A DNA stretch of 7,625 bases from NCBI GenBank assembly GCA_005786775.1, contig SYDD01000220.1, forward strand, positions 1 through 7,625, given 5' to 3'. Shown piece after piece: positions 1-6,959 of this stretch. This DNA comes from Opitutaceae bacterium (GTDB lineage Bacteria; Verrucomicrobiota; Verrucomicrobiia; Opitutales; Opitutaceae). The position numbers and the translations under genes were made by a program. A model generated the notes under the pieces. The model made no database searches, had not been told where the DNA came from, and was given only the letters and a program-made list of their open reading frames with translations. Numbering within the stretch: position 1 is the stretch's first letter; each line of letters begins with the position of its first letter.

Positions 1-201
1 AAACCCTTCTCTTTCCGGGTGCGGCGGGAGATGGTGATCGAGGGCTGGGAGCAGGTGCTTCAGCTGATGCGCAAGGGCGAGAAGCGCCTGGTCATCATCC
101 CGCCCGAGATGGGTTACGGCACGCGGGGCCAGCCCCCGAAGATTGGCCGCAACGCGACCCTGGTCTTCGAGATCGAGCTGCTGGGCTTTGGCCGGGATTG
201 A
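1..201 (+). CDS. FKBP-type peptidyl-prolyl cis-trans isomerase, C-terminal part (5' end outside window)
   Basis: FKBP enzymes catalyse cis-trans isomerisation of Xaa-Pro bonds during protein folding. The frame is open from base 1 and ends at TGA 199-201, leaving 66 residues, roughly the last 60% of an FKBP domain. The fragment aligns by eye with human FKBP12 from its KPF segment to the end. VIEGW (12-16) is the VIxGW hydrophobic floor of the active site with Trp16, GYG (38-40) carries the Tyr82 equivalent, and NATLVFEIELL (51-61) is the last strand with the Phe99 equivalent at Phe56. Two features differ from the usual form: the IPPN/IPPH turn before the last strand is IGRN (48-51), and FKBP12 Glu54 is Met11. 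Catalysis is therefore likely but not certain. The gene converges on the peroxiredoxin gene with a 33-base gap. The missing N-terminus prevents any call on signal peptide or location. Family assignment is secure; the specific role is unknown. Confidence 0.93.
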   Translation, partial: KPFSFRVRREMVIEGWEQVLQLMRKGEKRLVIIPPEMGYGTRGQPPKIGRNATLVFEIELLGFGRD

Positions 202-234
202 GGCGGGGAAAGGCTCCCGCCCCCCGGCGCGGCG

Positions 235-750
235 TCAGCTCTTTTTGCCGGCGAGGAACGCCAAGACCTTCTCGGCCTGCTTGTCCGTCTGGCGCTCGTC
301 GTGGTAGACGACCTTGCCGGAGCGGTCGATCAGGTAGGCCTCACGGCTCGGGAAGGCGACGCCGTTCTGGCCGAAGGCCTTCACGACCTTCTTGTCCGTG
401 TCGGCCAGCAGCGGGAACGGGAAGTTGTTGGTATCCTTGAACTTCTTCTGCAGCTCGACGGTGTCGTTGCTCACCCCGACCACCGCCACGCCGTGCTTCT
501 TGAGGTCCGCGGCGGCGTCGCGCAGCGAGCAGCCCTGCTTGGTGCAGCCGCCGGTCAGGGCCTTCGGGTAGAACCACACCAGAGTGTAGGCGTTATCCTT
601 ATAGACGTCGCCTAGGTTGAGGGGCTTGCCGCTATCGTCGGTGGCGGTGATGACCGGGGCGGCGGCGCCGACCTTGAGGGCTTCGGCGCGGGCCAGGCCG
701 GTGAGAAGGGAGAGGATCGACATAAGGGCGAGGAGGCGGGGGAGGTTCAT
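235..750 (-). CDS. Exported peroxiredoxin, PrxQ/BCP (AhpC-TSA) family
   Basis: This is a thiol peroxidase reducing hydrogen peroxide or organic hydroperoxides, 171 residues long. From the ATG at 750-748 the protein opens with a signal peptide: NLPR, then a hydrophobic stretch LLALMSILSLLTGLARA, with AxA-type cleavage expected after Ala22. It therefore probably acts in the periplasm. The frame stays open far upstream, but only this start gives a signal peptide directly before the fold. The peroxidatic motif PxxxTxxC is P62-K-A-L-T66-G-G-C69, and Cys74 lies five residues on, the resolving-cysteine spacing of E. coli BCP (Cys45/Cys50). The conserved active-site Arg is probably Arg136 in FPSREAYLID. 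The usual TPGC is TGGC here, a modest deviation. No clear ribosome binding site precedes either Met1 or Met10. No thioredoxin or other reductant gene is nearby, so the electron donor is unknown. The gene is divergent from the giant secreted-protein gene. Confidence 0.93.
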   Translation of the reverse strand: MNLPRLLALMSILSLLTGLARAEALKVGAAAPVITATDDSGKPLNLGDVYKDNAYTLVWFYPKALTGGCTKQGCSLRDAAADLKKHGVAVVGVSNDTVELQKKFKDTNNFPFPLLADTDKKVVKAFGQNGVAFPSREAYLIDRSGKVVYHDERQTDKQAEKVLAFLAGKKS

Positions 751-761
751 GGGTGGGCGGC

Positions 762-789
762 AGTGTAGGTCGATGGCGGGCGTGCGCAA
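762..789 (-). promoter_or_regulatory. Weak sigma70-like promoter candidate for the peroxiredoxin gene
   Basis: Read on the minus strand, TTGCGC (789-784) is followed after 16 bases by TACACT (767-762). TACACT keeps the most conserved positions of a -10 box, while the -35 box matches only three of six positions. Transcription would begin near 755, leaving a leader of only about five bases before the ATG at 750, or about 32 bases if Met10 is the true start. The rest of the 181-base divergent gap (751-931) shows nothing I can defend as a promoter for the giant gene or as an operator. Confidence 0.2.
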
Positions 790-931
790 GCGGGGAAAGG
801 CTTTGCCGGAACCTGCGCGGGACCCGGCGGATCCGCCCGAGCCCTCGCTTGCCTTGCACCGGGCAGGCGCCCAACCTCGCGACTCGCGTCTCCGCGCCCT
901 GTCCTCCCTCGGTTCCCTGCACCTCCCCTTT

Positions 932-3900
932 ATGCCGTCAGCCTCGTTCTTCCGGCCGGTCCTCCGCCGCCTCCTCCGTCGCGTCTTTCTCGCCGGCCTC
1001 ATCGCCTTCGGGTGCGCGGGCGCCGCGGCCCAGTCCGCGGCGGACGGCTTCGCCCCCGATGTCGACGGCGTGGTCAACGCGGTGGTCATCCAGCCGGACG
1101 GCAAGCTGCTCCTCGGCGGCCAGTTCTCCACGGTCGACGGCTACCCGCGCGCGAACCTCGCGCGGCTGAACCCGGACGGTTCCGTCGATGCCTCCTTTGA
1201 CCCAGCCTTCAACGGCCCGGTGCGCGCGATCGCCCTGCAGCGCGACGGGCGGATCGTGCTCGGCGGTGACTTCACCAGCCTCCAGCCGCGCGTCACGGGC
1301 GCCGCGGTCACGCGCCAACGCCTGGCGCGCCTCAATGCGGACGGCACGCCCGATGCCAGCTTCGCCCCCAGCCTCGCCGGCCCCCTCCAGCCCCAGGTGC
1401 ATGCCGTGCTCGTGCAGGCGGACGGCCGGATCGTCGCCGGCGGCACCTTCACCACCGTCCAGGCGGCCGGCGCGGCGGCGGCGGTCACCCGCAATTACCT
1501 CGCCCGCTTCAATGCCGACGGCTCGCTCGACACCGCGTTCAACCCCTCGCCCAACGGTATCGTCCTCGCGCTCGCCCTGCACGTGGAGAACCGCCTGGTG
1601 GTCGCCGGCGGCTTCACGACCTTCACGCCCGGCGGCACCGGCGCCGCGGTCACCCGCAACCGGATCGCCCGCCTCAACGCCGACGGCTCCCTCGACGGCG
1701 GCTTCAATCCCAACGCCAACAACGTCGTCAACGGCGTGGCCGTGCAGCGGGACGGCAAGGTGCTCCTCGTTGGCGGCTTCACCGGCCTGCAGCCCACGGG
1801 CGCCGGATCCCTGCTGCCGCTCCAGCGTCTCGCGCGGCTCAACGTGGACGGCTCCGTCGACGGCGACTTCTACCCGCGGGTCAACGGCCCGGCGGGCTCC
1901 GTCACCGTGCAGGGTGATGGGATGATCCTAGTCGGCGGCGCCTTCACCTCGGTCTGGGGCAAGGGCGCGGCCTCCGTGACCCGTGCCTTCGTCGCGCGCT
2001 TCCTCCCGGACGGCGCGGTCGACGCCGCCTTCGCCCCGAACCTCAACGGCACCGTCAACGCCGTCGCCGTGCAGGCGGACGGGAAGGTGGTCCTCGGCGG
2101 CGTCTTCACCCGCGCCACCCCCGAGGGCGCCCCCACCGCGCTGGTGCGCAACCGGGTCGCGCGCGTCAACGGCAACGGCACGCTCGACGCGACCTTCGCG
2201 CTCGACGCGGGCGGCCGGACGCTCGCCTCGGTGACGCAGGCCGACGGGAAGATCGTGATCGGCGGCTCCTTCACCAGTGTCGCGGGCTCGCCGCGGACCT
2301 ACCTCGCCCGGCTGAACGCGGACGGCACGCTGGACCCGGACTTCAAGCCGGAGCTGAACGACCGCGTCTACGCCCTCGCCCTGCAGGCGGACGGCAAGAT
2401 CCTCGCCGCGGGCGCCTTCACCACCGCCGCCGGGGCCCGGCGCGAGCGCCTGGTGCGCATCAGCCCCAACGGCGCGGTCGACGCCGACTTCTTCCCGCTC
2501 TTCGACGGTCCGGTCGGTACGCTGCTCGTGCTCACCGACGGCCGCATCCTCGTCGGCGGCACCTTCAACTCCGTCACGCCCCACGGCGCGGCCGAGTCTA
2601 GCTTCCGCTCGAACCTCGTGCGCCTCAACGCCAACGGCACCCTCGACACCGCCTTCGACCCGAACCCGAACTCGACCGTCTCCGCGGTCGCGCTCCAGCC
2701 CGACGGCAAGCTGCTGATCGGCGGCCTGTTCAGCGCGGTGCGTCCCGGCGCCAGCTCCAACACGAACGCCTCCTTCGTCAGCCGCGGCTACGTCGCGCGC
2801 CTCGAGTCCTCCGGTGCCCTCGACACCACCTTCCAGCCGATCCTCAACGGGCAGGTCAGCACCCTCGCCCTGCAGGCGGACGGCAAGGTCGTGCTCGGCG
2901 GCGCCTTCTCCACCGTCGTCGGCTCGGACGGCAAGCTCGACAAGGTGAAGCGCGACGACGGCTCGACGATCGACGCCGCGCCGGTCCGCAACCGCATCGC
3001 CCGCCTCGAGGCGAACGGCAACCTCGACGCGACCTACAATCCGAACGCGAACGGCAACGTGCTCGTCTCCGCGCGCCAGGCGGACGGCAAGGTCGTGATC
3101 GGCGGCACCTTCACCACGCTGCAGCCCAACGGGGCGGCCACGTTCACCCTGCGCAAGTACGCCGCGCGGCTGAACGCCGACGGCACAGTGGATACCAGCT
3201 TCGACCTCGACCTGAGCGAGTCCCCGGGCAACCGGGTCGACTCCCTGCGCCTGCAGGCGGACGGACGGCTCTTCATCGGCGGCGCGTTCACCTCGCTGCG
3301 CCCGGCCGGCACCCCCGCCCCCGTGGCCCGCCGCAACTTCGCCCGTCTGCTCGCGACCGGCGCCGTGGACCTCGCCTTCGACGCGGCCGCGGGCGGTGTG
3401 CCAACCGCCGTAGTCAACGCCCTCGCGCTCCAGCCGGACGGCCGCGTGCTTGCGGTGGGGCAGTTCTCCGACCTCGGCGGCTCGCGTGGCACCAACCTCG
3501 CCCGCTTCCGCGCCGAGGGCACGCCCGACCCCGACTTCTCGCCCGCGCTCGCCACCGACGGCCCCGTCCACGCGGTCGCCGTGCGCACCACCGGCGCCCC
3601 GGTGCCGACGCAGCTGGGCGGGTTCGCGTGGCTCGCCGCCAACGGCACGCTGCGCTCCGCCTTCGCCGCCGCCGCCACCCGCCTGTCCGGCGAGATCACC
3701 GCCGTGGCGGTCGACGCCCGCGGTCGCGTGCTCCTCGGCGGCACCTTCGCCAACCTCTCCGGCACCACCGGCGGCAACCTCGTCCGCTTCCTCCCCAACG
3801 GCACGATCGACGCCTCGTTCAATCCGCGGCCCAACGGGGCCGTCGCCGGCATCGTCGTCCAGCCCGACTCCCGCATCCTCGTGGTCGGCAGCTTCACCAC

Positions 3901-6739
3901 GGTGGCCGACACCGCGCGCAACCGCATCGCCCGCATCGACGACAACGGCGCCCTCGACGTCACCTACGATCCGAGCGCCAACGCCGCGATCTCCTCCCTG
4001 GTGCTCCAGCCGGACGGCAAGGCCGTGGTCGGCGGCGCGTTCACCAGCTTCACGCCGAACCTCACCTCGACCGCGGTGCCTCGCAGCTACCTGGCGCGGG
4101 TGAACGAGAACGGCACGATCGACACGAACTACAACCCCTCGCCCAACTCGAACGTCAACGCCCTCGTGCTCCAGGCCGACGGCAAGGTCGTGGCGGGCGG
4201 CCTCTTCACGAGCGTCATCCCCAACGCGACCGGCACGCCGGTCACCCGCAACCATCTCGCCCGGTTCAACGCGGACGGCTCGCTCGACACCGGCTACAAC
4301 CCGAACCCGAACGCCCAGGTGGACGCCCTCGCGGCCGCCGGCAACCAGCTGGTCGTCGGCGGGGCGTTCTCCTCGCTGCAGCCCGGCGCGGCCGGCGCGT
4401 CCGTCGAGCGCTCCGGCCTCGCGCGGCTCAACGTGGACGGCACGGTTGACGGCGCCTTCAATCCCTCGCCCGACGGCGGCGTGCGCACGGTGGCCGTGCA
4501 GGCGGACGGGTCGGTCGTGCTCGGGGGCAGCTTCACCGCGCTGCGCCCCGGCGGCGGCGCGTCCGTCACCCGCAACCGCCTGGCCCGCGTCGCCCGCGAC
4601 GGCTCGCTCGACCTCGACTTCAACCCCGACATCCGCGGCGCCATCAACGTGGTTTCCACGCTCGCGGACGGCACGCTGCTGGTCGGCGGCAACTTCAGTG
4701 ACCTGCAGCTCAGCGGGTCGGTGATCGTCGGCGGCGACTTCTCCGTGATCGGCGGCGTCGGCGCCCGCCACCTCGCGATGCTCAACGACAACGGCTCGGT
4801 CGCGACCTCGTTCCAGCCCCGGCCGAACGCGCCGGTCCGGGCCCTGCTCGCGCTCCCCGACGGCCGGGTGCTCGCGGGCGGCGCCTTCACCAGCATCGGG
4901 GGCGCCGCGCGAGCCAACCTCGTGCGCCTCAATGCGGACGGTGGCCTCGACGCCGCCTACAATCCCGCGGTCCCGCAAGCCGTCTCCGCCCTCGCGCTCC
5001 AGCCGGATGGGCGCGTCCTAGTCGGCCACGCGGCCGGCGTCCTGCGCCTCAACGCCAACGGCTCGGCTGACGCCTCGTTCTCCGCGACCCTGAACGGGCC
5101 GGTCACCGGCCTCGCGGTGCAGCCGGACGGCCGCATCCTCGCCCTGCAGGGCCGCTCGCTGGTGCGCCTGACCGCTGCCGGGGCCTCTGCCGGCGCCGCG
5201 CTGGCGACCGGTGACCTGCGCGCCTTCACGCTCCTCGCCGATGGCGGCATCGTCGTCGCGGGCACCGGGGCGATCACCACCGCCTCCGGCGCCGCGCGCG
5301 CCAACCTGGCCCTGCTGGGTTCCGGCGGCGAGCTGGTGGCCGCTTTCAACCCGGCGCCCGACGCTGCCGTGACCGCCCTCGCGGCGCAGGCGGACGGCCG
5401 CCTGATGGTCGCGGGCCGTTTCCGGGTGATCGGCGGCGTGAGCCGGCCGGCGCTCGCGCGGCTCTCCAGCCTGGGCGTTGGCGGCCAGACCCTCGGGGTC
5501 GCCGCAAACCGCGGGTCGGTCACCCTCAGCCGCACGGGCCCGGCAGCCGAGGCCTCCGCGGTGGTGTTTGAGCAGTCCGCTGACCTCGTTTCGTGGACGG
5601 CGCTGGGCAACGGGGTGCGCGCCGCCGGCGCGGCCGCCTGGCAGCTCGCCGGGCTGAACCTCCCCGCCAGCGGCAGTTTCTATGTGCGGGCGCGGGCGAT
5701 CGTGGCTGGTTCCGCCGGCGTCTCCGGCGGCATCCACGAGAGCGTGCGGGAATTCAACTATGCGAGCCCCGTGCCCGGCCTCGCCATCCCTGGCAGCATC
5801 ACGACCGCGCCTTCCGCGGCGGCGGCCCAGGCGGTGATCGACGGCGCGACGGGCGTCCTGCCCCGCTCCGTGATCAGCGCGGTGCCCGGCGAGGGCACCG
5901 TGGAGATCCGGGTGCAGGGCGACACTGCGGCCGCCGACGCCGGCCCGGCGCGGCTGGCGAACCTTTCGACGCGCGGTCGGGTGGAGCCCGGTTCCCCGCT
6001 GATTCTCGGCTTCGCCATCGCCGGCGACGAGCCCCGCCGGGTTCTGGTGCGCGGGGCTGGTCCCGCCTTGGAGGCGTTCGGCGTCAACGGCGCCCTGCAG
6101 GCGCCCCGCCTTGAACTGCAGCGGACGGACGGCCAGCGCGTGACCGGCAATGAGGGCTGGGCCTCCGCGGCCGAGATCGCCCGCGTGGGCGGCGAGACCG
6201 GTGCCTTCCCGTTCCGCGCCGGCAGCGCCGACAGCGCGGCGGTGGTCACGCTGGCGCCGGGCACGTACACGATCCAGATCTCGGATGCCCGCGGCGCGGG
6301 CGGGGTCGCCCTCGCGGAAATCTATGACGCCGGCGCGGGCACGCGCTCGCGGCTGGTCAACGTCTCCAGCCTCGGCCGGGCCGGCACCGGCGCCGACGCG
6401 CTCATCAGCGGCTTCGTGCTCGAGGGTGGCGCGGCGGCGCGCCTGCTCCTGCGCGGCGTGGGTCCGGGCCTGACGCGCCTCGGTGGCTTCGCGGCCGCCG
6501 AGGACCCCGCGCTGGCGCTCTATGATGCGGCCGGCGTGGCGCTGGGCGCGAACGACAACTGGGTGGCGAGCGTGCCGGAGGTCGCCGAGGCGGCCCTGCG
6601 GTCGGGCGCCTTCGCGCTGGCCCCCGGCAGCCGCGACGCGGCGGTCCTGGCGGTGTTGCCCGCCGGGGTCTACACGGTGCAGGTCAGCGCGGCCGGCGGC
6701 GGTCCCGCGCTGCTCGAGGTGTACGAGGTCCGTTACTAA
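932..6739 (+). CDS. Giant secreted delta-60 repeat protein with tandem C-terminal modules
   Basis: This 1935-residue protein probably forms an extracellular or surface beta-propeller-like scaffold; its ligand and function are unknown. The frame is open from upstream, but ATG 932 is chosen because it gives a signal peptide: arginine-rich n-region (RPVLRRLLRR), hydrophobic VFLAGLIAFGCAGAAA, likely cut before Gln34. No Shine-Dalgarno is visible. Residues about 48-1512 are about 28 delta-60 units (TIGR02608/PF17164-like) of the form VxALxLQxDGKxxxGGxFT, a variable loop, then RNRLARLNADGSLDxxFNP. Residues ~1513-1610 resemble the Fn3-like segment that often follows such repeats (SADLVSWTALG). After a linker come two related modules at ~1674-1806 and 1807-1935. 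The only cysteine I see is Cys28, inside the signal peptide. No membrane anchor or sorting signal is evident at the C-terminus (LLEVYEVRY), so release or an unrecognised export route is possible. Family is secure; role is not. Confidence 0.93.
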   Translation: MPSASFFRPVLRRLLRRVFLAGLIAFGCAGAAAQSAADGFAPDVDGVVNAVVIQPDGKLLLGGQFSTVDGYPRANLARLNPDGSVDASFDPAFNGPVRAIALQRDGRIVLGGDFTSLQPRVTGAAVTRQRLARLNADGTPDASFAPSLAGPLQPQVHAVLVQADGRIVAGGTFTTVQAAGAAAAVTRNYLARFNADGSLDTAFNPSPNGIVLALALHVENRLVVAGGFTTFTPGGTGAAVTRNRIARLNADGSLDGGFNPNANNVVNGVAVQRDGKVLLVGGFTGLQPTGAGSLLPLQRLARLNVDGSVDGDFYPRVNGPAGSVTVQGDGMILVGGAFTSVWGKGAASVTRAFVARFLPDGAVDAAFAPNLNGTVNAVAVQADGKVVLGGVFTRATPEGAPTALVRNRVARVNGNGTLDATFALDAGGRTLASVTQADGKIVIGGSFTSVAGSPRTYLARLNADGTLDPDFKPELNDRVYALALQADGKILAAGAFTTAAGARRERLVRISPNGAVDADFFPLFDGPVGTLLVLTDGRILVGGTFNSVTPHGAAESSFRSNLVRLNANGTLDTAFDPNPNSTVSAVALQPDGKLLIGGLFSAVRPGASSNTNASFVSRGYVARLESSGALDTTFQPILNGQVSTLALQADGKVVLGGAFSTVVGSDGKLDKVKRDDGSTIDAAPVRNRIARLEANGNLDATYNPNANGNVLVSARQADGKVVIGGTFTTLQPNGAATFTLRKYAARLNADGTVDTSFDLDLSESPGNRVDSLRLQADGRLFIGGAFTSLRPAGTPAPVARRNFARLLATGAVDLAFDAAAGGVPTAVVNALALQPDGRVLAVGQFSDLGGSRGTNLARFRAEGTPDPDFSPALATDGPVHAVAVRTTGAPVPTQLGGFAWLAANGTLRSAFAAAATRLSGEITAVAVDARGRVLLGGTFANLSGTTGGNLVRFLPNGTIDASFNPRPNGAVAGIVVQPDSRILVVGSFTTVADTARNRIARIDDNGALDVTYDPSANAAISSLVLQPDGKAVVGGAFTSFTPNLTSTAVPRSYLARVNENGTIDTNYNPSPNSNVNALVLQADGKVVAGGLFTSVIPNATGTPVTRNHLARFNADGSLDTGYNPNPNAQVDALAAAGNQLVVGGAFSSLQPGAAGASVERSGLARLNVDGTVDGAFNPSPDGGVRTVAVQADGSVVLGGSFTALRPGGGASVTRNRLARVARDGSLDLDFNPDIRGAINVVSTLADGTLLVGGNFSDLQLSGSVIVGGDFSVIGGVGARHLAMLNDNGSVATSFQPRPNAPVRALLALPDGRVLAGGAFTSIGGAARANLVRLNADGGLDAAYNPAVPQAVSALALQPDGRVLVGHAAGVLRLNANGSADASFSATLNGPVTGLAVQPDGRILALQGRSLVRLTAAGASAGAALATGDLRAFTLLADGGIVVAGTGAITTASGAARANLALLGSGGELVAAFNPAPDAAVTALAAQADGRLMVAGRFRVIGGVSRPALARLSSLGVGGQTLGVAANRGSVTLSRTGPAAEASAVVFEQSADLVSWTALGNGVRAAGAAAWQLAGLNLPASGSFYVRARAIVAGSAGVSGGIHESVREFNYASPVPGLAIPGSITTAPSAAAAQAVIDGATGVLPRSVISAVPGEGTVEIRVQGDTAAADAGPARLANLSTRGRVEPGSPLILGFAIAGDEPRRVLVRGAGPALEAFGVNGALQAPRLELQRTDGQRVTGNEGWASAAEIARVGGETGAFPFRAGSADSAAVVTLAPGTYTIQISDARGAGGVALAEIYDAGAGTRSRLVNVSSLGRAGTGADALISGFVLEGGAAARLLLRGVGPGLTRLGGFAAAEDPALALYDAAGVALGANDNWVASVPEVAEAALRSGAFALAPGSRDAAVLAVLPAGVYTVQVSAAGGGPALLEVYEVRY
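1073..5470 (+). repeat. About 28 tandem delta-60 repeat units within the giant protein gene
   Basis: Each unit was delimited at its first strand (V-x-A-x-x-x-Q-x-D-G). There are two length classes. Short units have about 49 codons, with the central loop reduced to a G-x-x-R turn. Long units have about 55 codons, with a loop like PxGAAVTRNR. Order: unit 1 short (1073-1219); 2-7 long (1220-2218); 8-9 short (2219-2512); 10-14 long (2513-3412); 15-18 short or degenerate (3413-3988); 19-22 long (3989-4642); 23 hybrid (4643-4834); 24-28 short or reduced (4835-5470). Unit 12 (2855-3058) is the longest at 68 codons, through a charged loop insertion. Units 16 (3566-3694), 25 (4982-5101) and 26 (5102-5215) are cut down to 43, 40 and 38 codons. 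The repeats have diverged at the protein level, so they are ancient rather than a recent DNA expansion. Confidence 0.9.
5951..6736 (+). repeat. Two tandem copies of a ~130-residue C-terminal module (Verrucomicrobia style)
   Basis: Copy 1 spans 5951-6349 and copy 2 spans 6350-6736. Both run in the same order. They open with RLxNxSxxGR, followed by a strand ending in an ISGF/ILGF-like segment. Next comes a V/L-L-R-G-x-G-P motif (VLVRGAGPAL; LLLRGVGPGL), then a GNEGW/ANDNW turn with its conserved Trp. They end in a GAF segment, APGTYTIQIS or PAGVYTVQVS, and a closing E-I/V-Y. The pair looks like a duplicated all-beta domain. I recognise the style from large secreted Opitutaceae proteins but cannot name a Pfam family for it. 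A role in attachment or export at the C-terminus is plausible but unproven. Confidence 0.8.
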
Positions 6740-6771
6740 GCCGGACGCTGGTAACGGCGGAGCGGAACCCG

Positions 6772-6803
6772 GCGCCCCGGTCCCCGACAAGGGGACGGGG
6801 CGC
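6772..6803 (+). terminator. Strong GC hairpin after the giant gene, without a U-tract
   Basis: GCGCCCCG (6772-6779) plus TCCCC (6781-6785) pairs with GGGGA (6791-6795) plus CGGGGCGC (6796-6803). This gives 13 base pairs with a single bulged G at 6780 and a five-base GACAA loop. It begins 33 bases after the giant gene's stop codon, where a terminator is expected. No run of T follows on either strand, so it is not a textbook intrinsic terminator. It may act as a pause or RNA 3'-end stabiliser, or as a U-tract-less terminator of the kind proposed for high-GC bacteria. Confidence 0.6.
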
Positions 6804-6813
6804 AGCGGGCCTC

Positions 6814-6832
6814 AGCCGGACTCATGCAGTTG
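6814..6832 (+). repeat. Left terminal inverted repeat (19 bp)
   Basis: AGCCGGACTCATGCAGTTG matches the reverse complement of 6960-6978 at all 19 positions. Pairing stops inward at 6833/6959 and outward at 6813/6979. The arm is not itself palindromic, unlike a REP unit. Confidence 0.9.
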
Positions 6833-6834
6833 AT

Positions 6835-6856
6835 CAGGTCACATCGAGGTGACCTG
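6835..6856. other. Internal hairpin 1 of the element (8-bp perfect stem)
   Basis: CAGGTCAC (6835-6842) and GTGACCTG (6849-6856) are perfect inverted copies around the six-base loop ATCGAG. It starts two bases inside the left terminal repeat. It could be a protein-binding palindrome or a branch of a folded transcript. Confidence 0.7.
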
Positions 6857-6887
6857 CCGGCACCTTTCAGTGGCTCTCTCCCGTCGC

Positions 6888-6904
6888 CATACCCTCCGGG
6901 TATG
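6888..6904. other. Internal hairpin 2 of the element (7-bp perfect stem)
   Basis: CATACCC (6888-6894) and GGGTATG (6898-6904) pair perfectly around a three-base TCC loop. Together with hairpin 1 and the outer 19-bp pairing it would give a closed multi-branched fold on either strand. Confidence 0.65.
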
Positions 6905-6959
6905 CCTCGGTCTTTCGCCTCTAAAATGTGCTCGCCATCTCACCCCGCTGCTCCGCCTC

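Noticed and set aside
203..220. Small hairpin GCGGG/CCCGC between the convergent FKBP and peroxiredoxin genes as a terminator
   Set aside because: A five-base GC stem (six with a G-T pair) without a U-tract on either strand is expected by chance at this base composition.
617..931. Upstream extension of the giant protein frame by 105 residues
   Set aside because: It runs antisense to the peroxiredoxin gene, has no domain, and would bury the signal peptide that starts at 932.
998..1015. Lipoprotein signal at Cys28 of the giant protein
   Set aside because: The residues before the cysteine are A-F-G; Phe at -2 does not fit a lipobox, and a normal signal peptidase I site (AAA before Gln34) follows.
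751..1131. Upstream extension of the peroxiredoxin frame to 298 residues
   Set aside because: The extra 127 residues are arginine-rich low complexity overlapping the start of the giant gene. The signal peptide at 750 marks the true start.
1928..4978. A 1016-codon open frame on the minus strand opposite the giant gene (and a 590-codon one at 5018-6790)
   Set aside because: They lie antisense to an unmistakable repeat protein. Long stop-free antisense frames are expected at this G+C and are multiplied by the repeats. Their translations show only low-complexity V/G/E/R patterns mirroring the repeat unit.
1073..5470. CRISPR-like periodic repeats
   Set aside because: The periodicity (about 147-165 bases) is a whole number of codons in one open frame and encodes delta-60 protein units; there are no short identical direct repeats with unique spacers.
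6922..6927. TAAAAT inside the element as the -10 box of an invertible promoter
   Set aside because: No -35-like hexamer lies 15-19 bases upstream, no recombinase gene is near, and the genes on both sides end here, so an inverting promoter would have no obvious target.
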